From: Glutamicibacter sp. MNS18
Lineage (GTDB): Bacteria > Actinomycetota > Actinomycetes > Actinomycetales > Micrococcaceae
Length of the DNA stretch: 64,000 bases
Reading direction: 5' to 3'
Assembly (NCBI RefSeq): GCF_026107515.2
Contig: NZ_JAPCHW010000010.1
Location: forward strand, 1-64,000
Shown: piece by piece, positions 43,693-52,539 of the stretch
How positions within the stretch are numbered: position 1 is the stretch's first letter
Layout: each line of letters begins with the position of its first letter
Translations under genes and position numbers: made by a program
Notes under the pieces: model-generated
What the model was told of the DNA's origin: nothing
The model's input: the letters and a program-made list of their open reading frames with translations, nothing else
The model's database searches: none

Positions 43693-44208
43693 TCAATCCG
43701 CTGGCTTGTCGGGCAGGAACAGGGCCTCGTAGTAGTCCTTCAGCGCCGGGTAATAATCCGGTTCGAAGAGCACGCCGGAGGGGTCGCCTCCCCTGGCGGC
43801 AGTGACCAAGCGATCCAGATAGAAATCCCATCCCGGCCCCACCGATCCGGCCATGGCCGGGCCGAGCCCCGGCATGCGGAAGATCAGCTGGCTCCCGTCA
43901 TTGGTTTCAGTGATTGCCAGCTCCAGCCGCCAGACACCTTCACCTTCGCCGGTCCGGACCGTGAGCTCGAAACCCTGCGGATCGCAGTGCAGGATGTCCA
44001 CCTGCTGGGTCGGAGCGCCTTCCTCGACGCTCAGGACCACCTCCACGCTCCCGCTACCGGGATCGCCATGCCAAGGCCCGAACCACAAAGCGGTTCCCGT
44101 AGGGTCAACGAGGTAATGCCACAATTCCCGTGGGGCCAGCGCGAAATCCCGACGCAGCTCCAGCGCCCCATCGGTTGCCTTGGTTCCGGTCGGCTGGGCA
44201 CTCACCAT
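43693..44208 (-). CDS. SRPBCC/AHSA1-domain protein
   Basis: A 171-residue START/Bet v1-fold protein, similar to the AHSA1-type SRPBCC proteins. It has the N-terminal ELRRDFALAPRELWHYLVDPTGTALWFGPW and the C-terminal helix GWDFYLDRLVTAARGG. The fold binds hydrophobic ligands; activity is unknown. The ATG at 44208 has GGGGGAG three to four bases upstream; the frame extends further, without a better start. It is a single minus-strand gene divergent from the IclR regulator. Confidence 0.75.
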   Translation of the reverse strand: MVSAQPTGTKATDGALELRRDFALAPRELWHYLVDPTGTALWFGPWHGDPGSGSVEVVLSVEEGAPTQQVDILHCDPQGFELTVRTGEGEGVWRLELAITETNDGSQLIFRMPGLGPAMAGSVGPGWDFYLDRLVTAARGGDPSGVLFEPDYYPALKDYYEALFLPDKPAD

Positions 44209-44353
44209 GACTCCCCCGGTCCCATCGCGACGATCCCGGACCGCGCGATGGATAGGATTTTTCCGTTGACAGTGCCCGAAGGATAGCAAGATCCCGGATG
44301 CACCAACACCCCCTTCAACCAACGCGCACCAAGAAAGCCCAGCGAAACGATGA

Positions 44354-44397
44354 TTCGTTCAAAAAACGAACTAGCTGTTCCGAGAGGGAACAGCTAG
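44354..44397. promoter_or_regulatory. Two adjacent palindromes upstream of the second IclR gene
   Basis: TTCGTT-N5-AACGAA at 44354-44370 is followed at once by a perfect 11-base-arm dyad, CTAGCTGTTCC-GAGAG-GGAACAGCTAG, at 44371-44397. Both have 5-base spacers, as IclR sites often do. They lie about 90-130 bases before the IclR start and are probably autoregulatory. Confidence 0.55.
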
Positions 44398-44484
44398 ACT
44401 GCAGTAGGTGACGGTCGTCATAGCCGGGCAAACAGGGTGTGTCTTGGGACAGCAGCCCAGGATCAAAAGGGAAATATAGGGAAT

Positions 44485-45177
44485 ATGTCAGCTTCACAGA
44501 CTCTCTCGCGCGGTGTACGCATGCTGGAAATCGTCGCCGATTCCCCCACGAACCTGTCGATTGCCGAAATCGCCGAGAAGATGGATGTCCACCGCTCCAT
44601 CGCCTACCGGATCCTGCGCACCTTCGAGGACCACCGGTTACTGACCCGCGACGAGTCAGGCCGCATCCGTTCGGCCTCCGGACTGGCCGCGCTAGCCCGA
44701 TCCGTGCAGCGTGAGCTGCAGAACACCGCCCTTCCCGAATTGACCAAGCTGGCCAACGAACTGTCCATGACCGCCTTCCTGGCGGTATGGGAACACGATA
44801 TGTGCACCACGCTGATCTCCGTGGAACCGGCCCACTCGCACCGGGCCATTGTGCACCGCCCGGGCACCACCCATGGCATGGATGTCGGGGCCCCTCCGGT
44901 GGCCATCATGTCCAGGTACACCCCCGCCCAGTGGGCTGCGCTGGAGACCGGTGTGCCCTACCGCGAACAGGTACGCGAAGCCCGGGTGGATGGTTATGCA
45001 ACCAGTGAGAACGAGGTCATCCACGGGGTCACCTCGATCGCCGTACCGCTTAATACCACCACTACCGCCCCGGCGGCCCTGGCAGTGGTTTTCGCCACCA
45101 GCACGGTCCAGTCAAGCGAAAAGATCGTCCGCGCATTGAAGGAATCGGCGATCATCATCAGCGATGAGCTGGGGTAA
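44485..45177 (+). CDS. IclR-family transcriptional regulator
   Basis: A 230-residue regulator with the N-terminal winged helix-turn-helix (SIAEIAEKMDVHRSIAYRILRTFEDHRLL, about 20-50) and the IclR ligand domain (ALPELTKLANELSMTAFLAVWEHD; VHRPGTTHGMDVGAPPVAIM). The ATG at 44485 follows AGGGAAT closely; an upstream in-frame start at 44437 is less likely. It converges with an MFS transporter gene and is divergent from the SRPBCC gene. Palindromes in its promoter suggest autoregulation. The target pathway is not evident. Confidence 0.86.
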   Translation: MSASQTLSRGVRMLEIVADSPTNLSIAEIAEKMDVHRSIAYRILRTFEDHRLLTRDESGRIRSASGLAALARSVQRELQNTALPELTKLANELSMTAFLAVWEHDMCTTLISVEPAHSHRAIVHRPGTTHGMDVGAPPVAIMSRYTPAQWAALETGVPYREQVREARVDGYATSENEVIHGVTSIAVPLNTTTTAPAALAVVFATSTVQSSEKIVRALKESAIIISDELG

Positions 45178-45203
45178 CCGGCTCTCCATGTGCCGCAATC
45201 AGC

Positions 45204-45233
45204 AGCGGATCCGGCCATCTGGCCGGATCCGCT
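45204..45233. terminator. Perfect hairpin between convergent genes
   Basis: AGCGGATCCGGCCA and TGGCCGGATCCGCT form a perfect 14-base stem with a 2-base loop. It is centred in the 61-base gap between the IclR and MFS genes. There is no T-run. Confidence 0.7.
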
Positions 45234-45238
45234 ACTCG

Positions 45239-46537
45239 CTACTTAGCCTTGGAGTCAATTTCTGCCACAGAGGGTGACTGCGCCAGCTGCGGAGCGCGCG
45301 CCACCAGCAGCTTCATGACCAACGCCGCCAGCGCGATCACCACCGCGGCCACGGTGCACACCCAGTAGGCCCCGGAGTAGCCCATGGATTCGGCCAACAG
45401 ACCTGCCAGCCCGTTGCCGATCGCGGTGCCCACCACGATGCCAGCCGAGAGCATGGTCATCACCGTGGACAGCCGTCCGGCCGGGGCCACTTCCCCGCCC
45501 AGGGTCATCACCACGACGATGATCGGACCCACGCCGAAGCCCACCACGAAGAGCATCAGCAGCATCAGCCCGGTGGATTGCGGGATCTGCAGCAGGATGC
45601 TGCTCAGCGCCAGGAAGGAGGCCGAGGCAACCCACCGCGAGGTGTTCTTGAAGGCGGTAGGCCACATGGCCACCGACAGGGCGGCCACGGCGCTGGAGAG
45701 TCCCACGGCACCATAGAGCATGCCGCCGCGGTTCGAGTCCCCCATGGCCCCGGCGAAGGCCAGGGTTCCGGCCGCCGAGGCCCCGAAGACGGTGCCCAGC
45801 CCGATCATGCCCAGCACCAGTGAGCCGACGGCGGCCAGCTGGGCCCTGCTGGCCTTGGCGCGGATGGTGTTTTTCGGGGTCGGTACCACCGAACGTTCGG
45901 TGCGGTGCACCCCGAACAGCGGGACCAGCACCGCGGTCATCACCGCGGCGATGAGCAGCGGCAGCACCGGATGCAGCATCGAGGCCAGGAAGCCCACGGC
46001 CACCGGGCCGAAAACGAAGCCCAGCTCGTCGAGCATGGATTCCATGCCCAGGGCTGCGCCGAGCACCTTGGGGTTCGAACGCCGGGTGCGGGTAATGGAT
46101 ATCCAGCGCACCCGGGACATCGGTCCCACCTGCGGGCCGGTGGCCCCGGTGCACAGGGCGATGATCACCAGCACGGTGGGGACCAGCGCCTGGCCGGTAT
46201 TGCCGTACCAGGTGAGCACGCCGAGCATGATGGTGTGCAGGATCGCGGCCACCAGCAGCACCCGGCGCTGGCCCAGCCGATCGGCGAGATAGCCGATGGT
46301 CGGACCGCCGACCGCGGAGCCCAGGCCCACCATGGCCGCCGCCAGCCCGCCCAGGGCGTAGGAGCCGGTGGTGGCGGTGACCAGGGTCATCGATCCGATG
46401 GTCAGCATCGCCAACGGCAGCCGGGCAAAGAAGGCCAACGGCAGGTAGCTGCGCCCCACCAATGGGACCAAAGAAGAGTAACCGGTTGAATTCGTCGAGT
46501 CCGTGGCACTCACCTCAGACTTGGAATGTTGGGTCAA
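45239..46537 (-). CDS. MFS transporter
   Basis: A 432-residue, 12-helix major facilitator. Motif A is readable as GYLADRLGQRRVLL between helices 2 and 3, and the second-half equivalent is less clear. A charged central loop (HRTERSVVPTPKNTIRAKASRAQ) separates the halves. The TTG at 46537 is chosen because GGGAG lies four bases upstream. A longer frame from 46579 and a GTG further in have no good ribosome sites. It could be an exporter; no substrate hint beyond the convergent IclR gene. Confidence 0.82.
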   Translation of the reverse strand: MTQHSKSEVSATDSTNSTGYSSLVPLVGRSYLPLAFFARLPLAMLTIGSMTLVTATTGSYALGGLAAAMVGLGSAVGGPTIGYLADRLGQRRVLLVAAILHTIMLGVLTWYGNTGQALVPTVLVIIALCTGATGPQVGPMSRVRWISITRTRRSNPKVLGAALGMESMLDELGFVFGPVAVGFLASMLHPVLPLLIAAVMTAVLVPLFGVHRTERSVVPTPKNTIRAKASRAQLAAVGSLVLGMIGLGTVFGASAAGTLAFAGAMGDSNRGGMLYGAVGLSSAVAALSVAMWPTAFKNTSRWVASASFLALSSILLQIPQSTGLMLLMLFVVGFGVGPIIVVVMTLGGEVAPAGRLSTVMTMLSAGIVVGTAIGNGLAGLLAESMGYSGAYWVCTVAAVVIALAALVMKLLVARAPQLAQSPSVAEIDSKAK

Positions 46538-46733
46538 TTTTCTCCCATACAAAAGCGCGCGTTGTCCCTCACCCCGCAACGCGCAGATAACCCAAACACG
46601 CCGACAGGCGCTACCTTCAAGATACGTGGCCTCCCACCGGGTGTCTAGCCCAGCACGTTGAATCGGCTAAAGCGCCCGGAAAACGAGGCCTGCCCCTGTC
46701 GGAGAGGCGAATGCTGAACTTCGCTACAGGACG

Positions 46734-47045
46734 GTGGCGATCCGCCGCGGCTTTGCCTCATCCGGACGGCAGCATCGAAGCCAGCGCCCGCCCGAGGTTC
46801 TTGAGTACCGCCATTCGGCGAGGACGGCCGCGGAGTCCAGCGAAGAGATGGATGAGTTGCTGGCGGCAGGTGCGCACCCGAGCGAATCGGCGGTGGTGGA
46901 TATCCAACCGGCGCTGTAGGACAGCGGGCCGATGCCAGCGGCGGCTGGGTTCGATTGCCTGATCGCTGCCTATGTCGTCGCTGGCCGAGGCCGTCGTCCT
47001 GAACGCGGACCGGGATTTCGGCTTCATCGAAAAGCCACTGGTGGA
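46734..47045 (+). pseudogene. Decayed VapC-like PIN-domain toxin gene
   Basis: Pieces of a PIN-domain ribonuclease are readable on the plus strand: REVLEYRHSARTAAESSEEMDELLAAG, then an in-frame TAG at 46917-46919, then FDCLIAAYVV, then after a frameshift AVVLNADRDFGFIEK. FDCLIAAY followed by a VLxxDRDF segment is the usual C-terminal half of VapC toxins (acidic residues D and D). The N-terminal half with its first Asp is not recognisable and no VapB partner is seen. Confidence 0.5.
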
Positions 47046-47198
47046 ACAGTTCGCCAGGAAGATCGAAGCCATGGATGTTGACCCACACTTCGCACCGCCC
47101 GTCCCGGTAATACGAGGCAGGAGGCGAGGGCGGTTCACCTCGAGGACCGCGGTTCGGTGATTCCATGACCACCACGTCATGATCATCAGCACCGGATA

Positions 47199-50100
47199 CT
47201 AACCCAGCAATACCTCCTCGGTGCTGGTCAGCACGGTGGACCCGTCCCGGGTCTTGTGTACCGTGAGCCGGTTGGTGATCCTTTGCTTCATCTCCGAGAC
47301 GTGGGAGACCACCCCGATGACCCGGCCGCCGGAGCGCAGGGATTCGAGTGCCTCCATGACCAGCTCCAGGGTTTCGGTATCCAGTGAGCCGAAGCCCTCG
47401 TCGACAAACAGAGTCTGCATGTCCACCGCCCCGGAGTGGTGGGAAATCACATCAGCCAGCCCCAGGGCCAGAGCCAACGAGGCCATGAAGGTCTCGCCAC
47501 CGGACAGGGTCTGGGTTTCGCGGTCCTTGCCGGTCCAGGCATCATGCACCCGGATCCCGAGCCCGGACTTGGCGTTGCCGCGCGTGGCATCGTCATGGTG
47601 CAGCGAGTAGCGTCCGGAGCTCATCACCTGCAACCGTTCGGTGGCCGCGGCGGCGACCTCCTCCAACCGGGCGGCGAGCACATAGGTGCTCAGGGTCATC
47701 TTCAGCCGGTTTTCCCCGCCCCCGCGCACCACCTCGGCCAGCGCCTTGAGCCGGCGGAAGGATTCGATGACCGGGCCGGTCTGTTCGATCCGCTTGGCGA
47801 GCCTGTCCCGTCCCTCATGCAGCCGGCCCACCGCGCTGGCGGCCACCGCCTGCGCCTGGCGTGCCAGCTCATGCTGTTCCTCGGCGGCTGCCAGTTCCCC
47901 TGCGACCGCGGCCAGGTCCTCGTCCGTGGGCGGGTTCACCCCCTGCTCCTGCAAGGCCAAGGCCTGGGTGACATCGGCCGAGGCACCCAGGGTCTCGATG
48001 GCCGCGGCCCGGCGCTGGTGCCCGGTCTGCAGTTTCTCGAAGCGGCTGCGGGTCTCCGGTTCCAACAGGGCGGCACGGTAGGACTCGTCGGTGGCGAAAC
48101 CGGCTGAATCCCGTTCGCCATGCCAGCGCCCGGTGGCCGTCGTGGCGGCCTGCGCCGCCTCCATCCAGCGCTCCAGGCGCTGGTGGGCCGTGCCGATGAT
48201 CCGTTGGTGTTCCTCGGCTGCCGAAAGCCTTTCCGCCAGCGAAGGGTACTCGCCGCGCAGGGAGGCCAGCCGAGCGTCCAGCTCCGCCAGCTGGCGGCCG
48301 CTGGCTGCCGCCTGTTCCGCGGCCGTGGTTGCGGCCAATGTGGCGATGGTGGCTTGTTCGGTCAGGGATTGGGCGTCCTTGAGGACCCTGCCCAGGCGCC
48401 TGGCCCGTGCGGTGGTCTCCTTCCGGGACGTGGTCGCCTCATCCAATGCGGTGCTGGCCTCGGCCAACTGCTCGGCGGCTTGGGTGCGGGTCAGTTCCCC
48501 GACCTGGTCCACCAGGCCCTGGTAGGTGGTGCGTAGCGACTCGATGGTGGCATCGTGGCCGGCGACGATCTCGCGCTGCGCGGTGACCTCGGCTTCCAGC
48601 GCCTCCAGCGTCTGCTCGTCCACCAGCTCCACTCCCTCGGCCGCCCGGGCCGGGTTCGGGTGCTCGGTGGAACCGCAGACCAGGCAGGCTTCTCCCGGTT
48701 CCAGCGCGGCGGCAAGCCGCACCGCGCCCTGGGCCAGCAGCTGGCGCTGGGCCTGCAGCTGGCTGTCCTGTTTGCGTGCCAGCGCCTCGGCCGCGGTGCT
48801 GCGCCGGTCCCTGGCCGCTTCGAGCTTGTCGGCAGCGGCATCACGCTGCCCGACCTGTGCCTCGGCCTGGGTGGCTGCCTGCACCCGCTGCTGCAGCTGG
48901 TGGACCTCGGTGGCCGCGGCCACCTCATCCAGGTCCTGGGTTTCCAGTTCGGCGCGCTCGGCGGCCAGCAGTGCGGCCTTGGTTTCGGCCTTGTGCGCTG
49001 TCGCCTGCTGCGAGGTGGCCAGTTCGTTGAGCCGTTGCTGCTCCGCGGCCAGCTGTATCCTGCGTTCCTCTTCGGGCAGGGCGGCGCGGATCACCGAGAC
49101 CTGCCCCGTGGCTTCCTCACGCTCGGTGGCCAGCTCGGTGAGGGTCGCTTGATCCCGGCCCGGTTCGCGCCGCGGGTCGTGGGCACGCAAGGCGGCGAAG
49201 GCGGCACGTAGTTGCTTTTCCGCGGCGGCCTGGTTCCCGGTGGCTTCATGCGCCTGCCGCTGGTAGGCGCGTACCGTAACCGCCTTCGTATCCAGGGCCA
49301 GGGCGGCTGCGGCCTGGCCGGCGGCCTCGGCACCGTCGGCATGCTCCTTCTGGATCTGGCGCAGTTCGGCCAACCGCTCGAAGACCCGGCGCCGGGTGTC
49401 CAGCTGGGTGTGGCGACGGCGTACGGCGGCGACCTGCCCCTTGCGTTGCCCGGTGGTGGCGGAGCAGGAGGCCTCCACCGCGGCCAGTTGCTCTTCCAGC
49501 TGCCCGAAATCCGGGTCCGGTTCCCCGGGGGCCGCAGGGTGCACCCCGGCGGCGGCCAGCGCCTGGCCGGCATCGGAGCGCAACTGGTTCTCCAGCGCCG
49601 CCAGCTCGTGTTCGATCCTTTCGGTGTCCTTGCGGGCCGCGGCCAGCCGGGTGGCGAACTCCTCCTCGATCGCGGCATAGTCGCGGGTGTCAAAGAGCCG
49701 GGCGAGCAGCTTCTCGCGTTCGGTGTCCTTGGCGCGCAGGAAGTCGGCGAACCCGCCCTGGGGCAGCATCACCACCTTGGTGAACTGTTCGCGGTCCAGC
49801 CCCAGTACGGTGCCCAGGGTCAGGCCGACCTCGTCGTTGCGGGTGGAGAGCCCCTGCCATTGCCCGTCCACCAGTTCGCGCAGCGAGCTCTTGGCCTTTT
49901 CCTCGGTCAACTTGTTCTTGCCGCGTTTGCTGGGACGCATCCAGGCCGGGGAGCGGGTGACCTCGAACCTGCGCTCACCGATGGACAATTCCAGGCGCAC
50001 TTCCGGGTTCAGCCCCTCGGCGGCGTGATCCGAACGGATCTGCCGGCTGCCTTGCCGGTTGCCGGGCAGCGACCCGTAGATGGCGTAGCAGATGGCGTCC

Positions 50101-50234
50101 AGGATGCTGGACTTGCCCGCGCCGGTGGGACCATCCAGCAGGAACAACCCGGCACTGCCCAGCTCGTCGAAGTCGATCTGTTCGGTCCCGGCGAAGGGCC
50201 CGAAACCCTGGATGGACAACTGGTGGATTCTCAC
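47199..50234 (-). CDS. sbcC: SbcC-type exonuclease ATPase subunit
   Basis: A 1011-residue SMC-like protein, the ATPase partner of SbcD in the SbcCD nuclease that cuts hairpins and blocked DNA ends. The N-terminal Walker A is LLDGPTGAGKSSILDAICYA (about 33-52). Long coiled coils flank a zinc hook, CLVCGSTEHP, at about 518. The C-terminal signature LSGGETFMASLALALGL and Walker B TLFVDEGFGSLD follow. The start overlaps the stop of sbcD by 4 bases (ATGA). The usual two-gene order is kept. Confidence 0.95.
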   Translation of the reverse strand: MRIHQLSIQGFGPFAGTEQIDFDELGSAGLFLLDGPTGAGKSSILDAICYAIYGSLPGNRQGSRQIRSDHAAEGLNPEVRLELSIGERRFEVTRSPAWMRPSKRGKNKLTEEKAKSSLRELVDGQWQGLSTRNDEVGLTLGTVLGLDREQFTKVVMLPQGGFADFLRAKDTEREKLLARLFDTRDYAAIEEEFATRLAAARKDTERIEHELAALENQLRSDAGQALAAAGVHPAAPGEPDPDFGQLEEQLAAVEASCSATTGQRKGQVAAVRRRHTQLDTRRRVFERLAELRQIQKEHADGAEAAGQAAAALALDTKAVTVRAYQRQAHEATGNQAAAEKQLRAAFAALRAHDPRREPGRDQATLTELATEREEATGQVSVIRAALPEEERRIQLAAEQQRLNELATSQQATAHKAETKAALLAAERAELETQDLDEVAAATEVHQLQQRVQAATQAEAQVGQRDAAADKLEAARDRRSTAAEALARKQDSQLQAQRQLLAQGAVRLAAALEPGEACLVCGSTEHPNPARAAEGVELVDEQTLEALEAEVTAQREIVAGHDATIESLRTTYQGLVDQVGELTRTQAAEQLAEASTALDEATTSRKETTARARRLGRVLKDAQSLTEQATIATLAATTAAEQAAASGRQLAELDARLASLRGEYPSLAERLSAAEEHQRIIGTAHQRLERWMEAAQAATTATGRWHGERDSAGFATDESYRAALLEPETRSRFEKLQTGHQRRAAAIETLGASADVTQALALQEQGVNPPTDEDLAAVAGELAAAEEQHELARQAQAVAASAVGRLHEGRDRLAKRIEQTGPVIESFRRLKALAEVVRGGGENRLKMTLSTYVLAARLEEVAAAATERLQVMSSGRYSLHHDDATRGNAKSGLGIRVHDAWTGKDRETQTLSGGETFMASLALALGLADVISHHSGAVDMQTLFVDEGFGSLDTETLELVMEALESLRSGGRVIGVVSHVSEMKQRITNRLTVHKTRDGSTVLTSTEEVLLG

Positions 50235-51397
50235 TGCTCGTGGGCTCCTTCACGCACGGCACCGATCACAACGGTGACCAGCTCCTGTTCGGCGTCATCG
50301 GCGGGGCGGTGCCGGACATGGTCGATGAAATCGGTGCAGACCTCGGCGGTGCTCTTGGCCTGCGCCAGGCGTTCGGCGTAGCTGACCCGCTGGTCACGGG
50401 TGGGGTTCTCCGGGGCGAAGAGCAACACCACGGTGTTCTCGAAGCGGGAGCGGATCCGGGCCATGGCATCGGCCGGACGGTCCGTATCGGTCAGGGTGAC
50501 CTGGCACCAGGCGGTTTCGGCCCATTCCAGCGCGGGGTCGGCCAGCAGCCCATCCAGGGTGCCGCGAAGCACGGCCAGCTTGCGTGGCACCGGCAGGGCG
50601 ATCTCGGTGATGGCGCTGATGCCGCTGGCCTCGGTGTCGATCAGCCAGACGACCTTGTGCTGGTTGACCTCGGAGAAGGAGTAGGCCAGCGGGGAACCGC
50701 TGTAACGCACCCGCTCGCCCAGCCGCTGCTTGCCATGCAGGTGGCCGAGCGCCGCGTAGTCGAAGGGTTCGAACAGCTCGACCGGCACCACATCCAGGTT
50801 GCCCACGCTCAGCTCCCGCTCCGAATCCGTGCCCACCCCGCCGGCGGCGAAGAGGTGGGCCATGGAAAAGGCCAGTACCGGCTGGGAGGCTGCGGCCCGG
50901 CGGGCCGCCAGGTCGGTGCTGATGCGCTCGATCGCCGCGGCCACCACCGAGGCGTGGGAAAGGTTCGCCGCCCCCAGCTCGCCCATGACCATCCGCGGTT
51001 CCAGGTACGGGATGCCGTACACCGCGATCCGGTGGTCCCCCGCATCCAGTTCCACCGGCCGGGTCATCCGTTCGATATCGGCGATGATATGCACCCCGGC
51101 GGCGTCGATCAGCTCGGCGGCGAAACCGAGCCGGGCGGCCGAATCGTGGTTTCCGCTGGTGAGGATGACGGTGGCACCGGCCCCGCGCAGCTGGGAGAGG
51201 ATCGAATTGCAGAGCCTGACCGCATCCACCTGCGGCAGCGCCCGGTCGTAGATGTCCCCGGCCACCAGTACCGTATCGATATTCTCCCGGCGGACCAGGT
51301 CCACCAGATGCTCGAGCACCGTACGCTGGTCCTCCAGCAGGGAGGCACCGTGGAAGGAACGGCCCAGGTGCCAGTCCGAGGTATGTAGCAATCGCAT
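50231..51397 (-). CDS. sbcD: SbcD-type nuclease subunit
   Basis: A 388-residue Mre11/SbcD-type metallophosphoesterase nuclease. Metal-binding motifs are in order: HTSDWHLGR (about 5-13), VAGDIYDRALP, TSGNHDSAARL and LGHLHGKQRLG. The C-terminal capping domain is shorter and less conserved, as usual. It is the first gene of the sbcDC operon and overlaps sbcC by 4 bases. It supplies the nuclease activity while SbcC supplies ATP-driven tethering. Confidence 0.95.
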   Translation of the reverse strand: MRLLHTSDWHLGRSFHGASLLEDQRTVLEHLVDLVRRENIDTVLVAGDIYDRALPQVDAVRLCNSILSQLRGAGATVILTSGNHDSAARLGFAAELIDAAGVHIIADIERMTRPVELDAGDHRIAVYGIPYLEPRMVMGELGAANLSHASVVAAAIERISTDLAARRAAASQPVLAFSMAHLFAAGGVGTDSERELSVGNLDVVPVELFEPFDYAALGHLHGKQRLGERVRYSGSPLAYSFSEVNQHKVVWLIDTEASGISAITEIALPVPRKLAVLRGTLDGLLADPALEWAETAWCQVTLTDTDRPADAMARIRSRFENTVVLLFAPENPTRDQRVSYAERLAQAKSTAEVCTDFIDHVRHRPADDAEQELVTVVIGAVREGAHEQ

Positions 51398-51440
51398 GGT
51401 TTCAGCTTAGGCAATCGGCCGGACAGTTGAGACATCGGGG

Positions 51441-52469
51441 CTAGCCAGCCGGCGGGAAGAGCGCGGTGCCGGCCAGGGAGACCAGGATGATCACCACGGT
51501 CGCCGCCGCGGCCAACACCAGCGAACGGCCCCCGGTGCGAATGATGCTGCGCAGGTGCACCCCGAGCCCCAGGGCGAACATCGCGGTGGCCAGCAGGAAG
51601 GTCTGCGCCCAGGAGGCGATATCCAGGACCACCTCGGGCAGCACCCCGGTGCTGCGCAGCAATACCGCCGCCATGAACCCGGCCACGAACAGGGGCACCA
51701 GCGGAGGCCTGGTCCCGGCCCCCATCGAGTGCGTGCGGCGCATGTACAGGCCCACCCCGGCCATCACTGGGGCCAGCAGCAGTACCCGGGCCAGTTTCAC
51801 GGTCACCGCCACCGCCAGGGCGGAGGCGCCCACCGCTCCGCCGGCGGCCACCACCTGGGCCACTTCGTGGGTGGCGGCACCGATGAACATGCCGGTGGCC
51901 TCATCGTCGAAACCCACAAGCATCCCCAGCGCCGGACCCAACGGGATCAGCAGCGTGCCGAAGAGCACCACCAGCCCGATCGCCGTGGCCACCTGCTCCC
52001 GGGTGGCCTTGACCGTGCCAGCGCACGCGGCCACCGCCGCCGCCCCGCAGATCGAGAACCCGGCGGCGATCAGCAGCCGTTGCGGCATCGCCAGCCCCAG
52101 CCACTTGCCGATCAGCAGGCTCGCGCCGAAGGTCACCCCCACGCTGAGCGCCACCACCACCAGCACCCCGGGGCCGAGCCCCAGGATGCCCGAGAGCGAC
52201 AGCTGTAGGCCCAGCAGCACGATCCCCAGGCGCAGCAACCGCCGGCCGGACACCTGCACCCCGGCGTCCAGCACCGCCGGGACCGGGGCCAGGTTGCGCC
52301 ACAGGGCACCGAGCAGGATCGCGATCAACAGGGCACTGACCGGGGCGACCTGCGCGGCCAGCCAGGACAGCCCGCCGCCGGCCAGGCACACCAGCAGACC
52401 CGGAATCCGGGCACCGGGTCCGGGCTTCGCGGCAGGGAGCTGGGCGGTGGGGATCTTTTCCAATGGCAT
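51441..52469 (-). CDS. YeiH family (UPF0324) membrane protein
   Basis: A 342-residue membrane protein of the YeiH/UPF0324 family, predicted exporters often annotated for sulfate or related anions. It has about ten hydrophobic segments. Family signatures include RRLLRLGIVLLGLQLSL, AGFSICGAAAVAACAGTVKA and FIGAATHEVAQVVAAGG. The ATG at 52469 (MPLEKIP) is used; a GTG six codons earlier is possible. It is divergent from a LysR regulator, the same pairing as YeiH and YeiE in enterobacteria. The transported compound is not proven. Confidence 0.85.
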   Translation of the reverse strand: MPLEKIPTAQLPAAKPGPGARIPGLLVCLAGGGLSWLAAQVAPVSALLIAILLGALWRNLAPVPAVLDAGVQVSGRRLLRLGIVLLGLQLSLSGILGLGPGVLVVVALSVGVTFGASLLIGKWLGLAMPQRLLIAAGFSICGAAAVAACAGTVKATREQVATAIGLVVLFGTLLIPLGPALGMLVGFDDEATGMFIGAATHEVAQVVAAGGAVGASALAVAVTVKLARVLLLAPVMAGVGLYMRRTHSMGAGTRPPLVPLFVAGFMAAVLLRSTGVLPEVVLDIASWAQTFLLATAMFALGLGVHLRSIIRTGGRSLVLAAAATVVIILVSLAGTALFPPAG

Positions 52470-52539
52470 ACCCCCAGCTTCCACCAATTACCGGCCCGCT
52501 GGTAGCCACACACCGGCTATCACGACATATGATGCTGAT

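Noticed and set aside
46645-47175. 176-codon minus-strand frame before sbcC
   Set aside because: It lies opposite the VapC remnant and has a Pro/Arg-rich, low-complexity translation.
49212-51388. Long plus-strand frames opposite sbcC and sbcD
   Set aside because: Both are antisense shadows of strongly supported genes.
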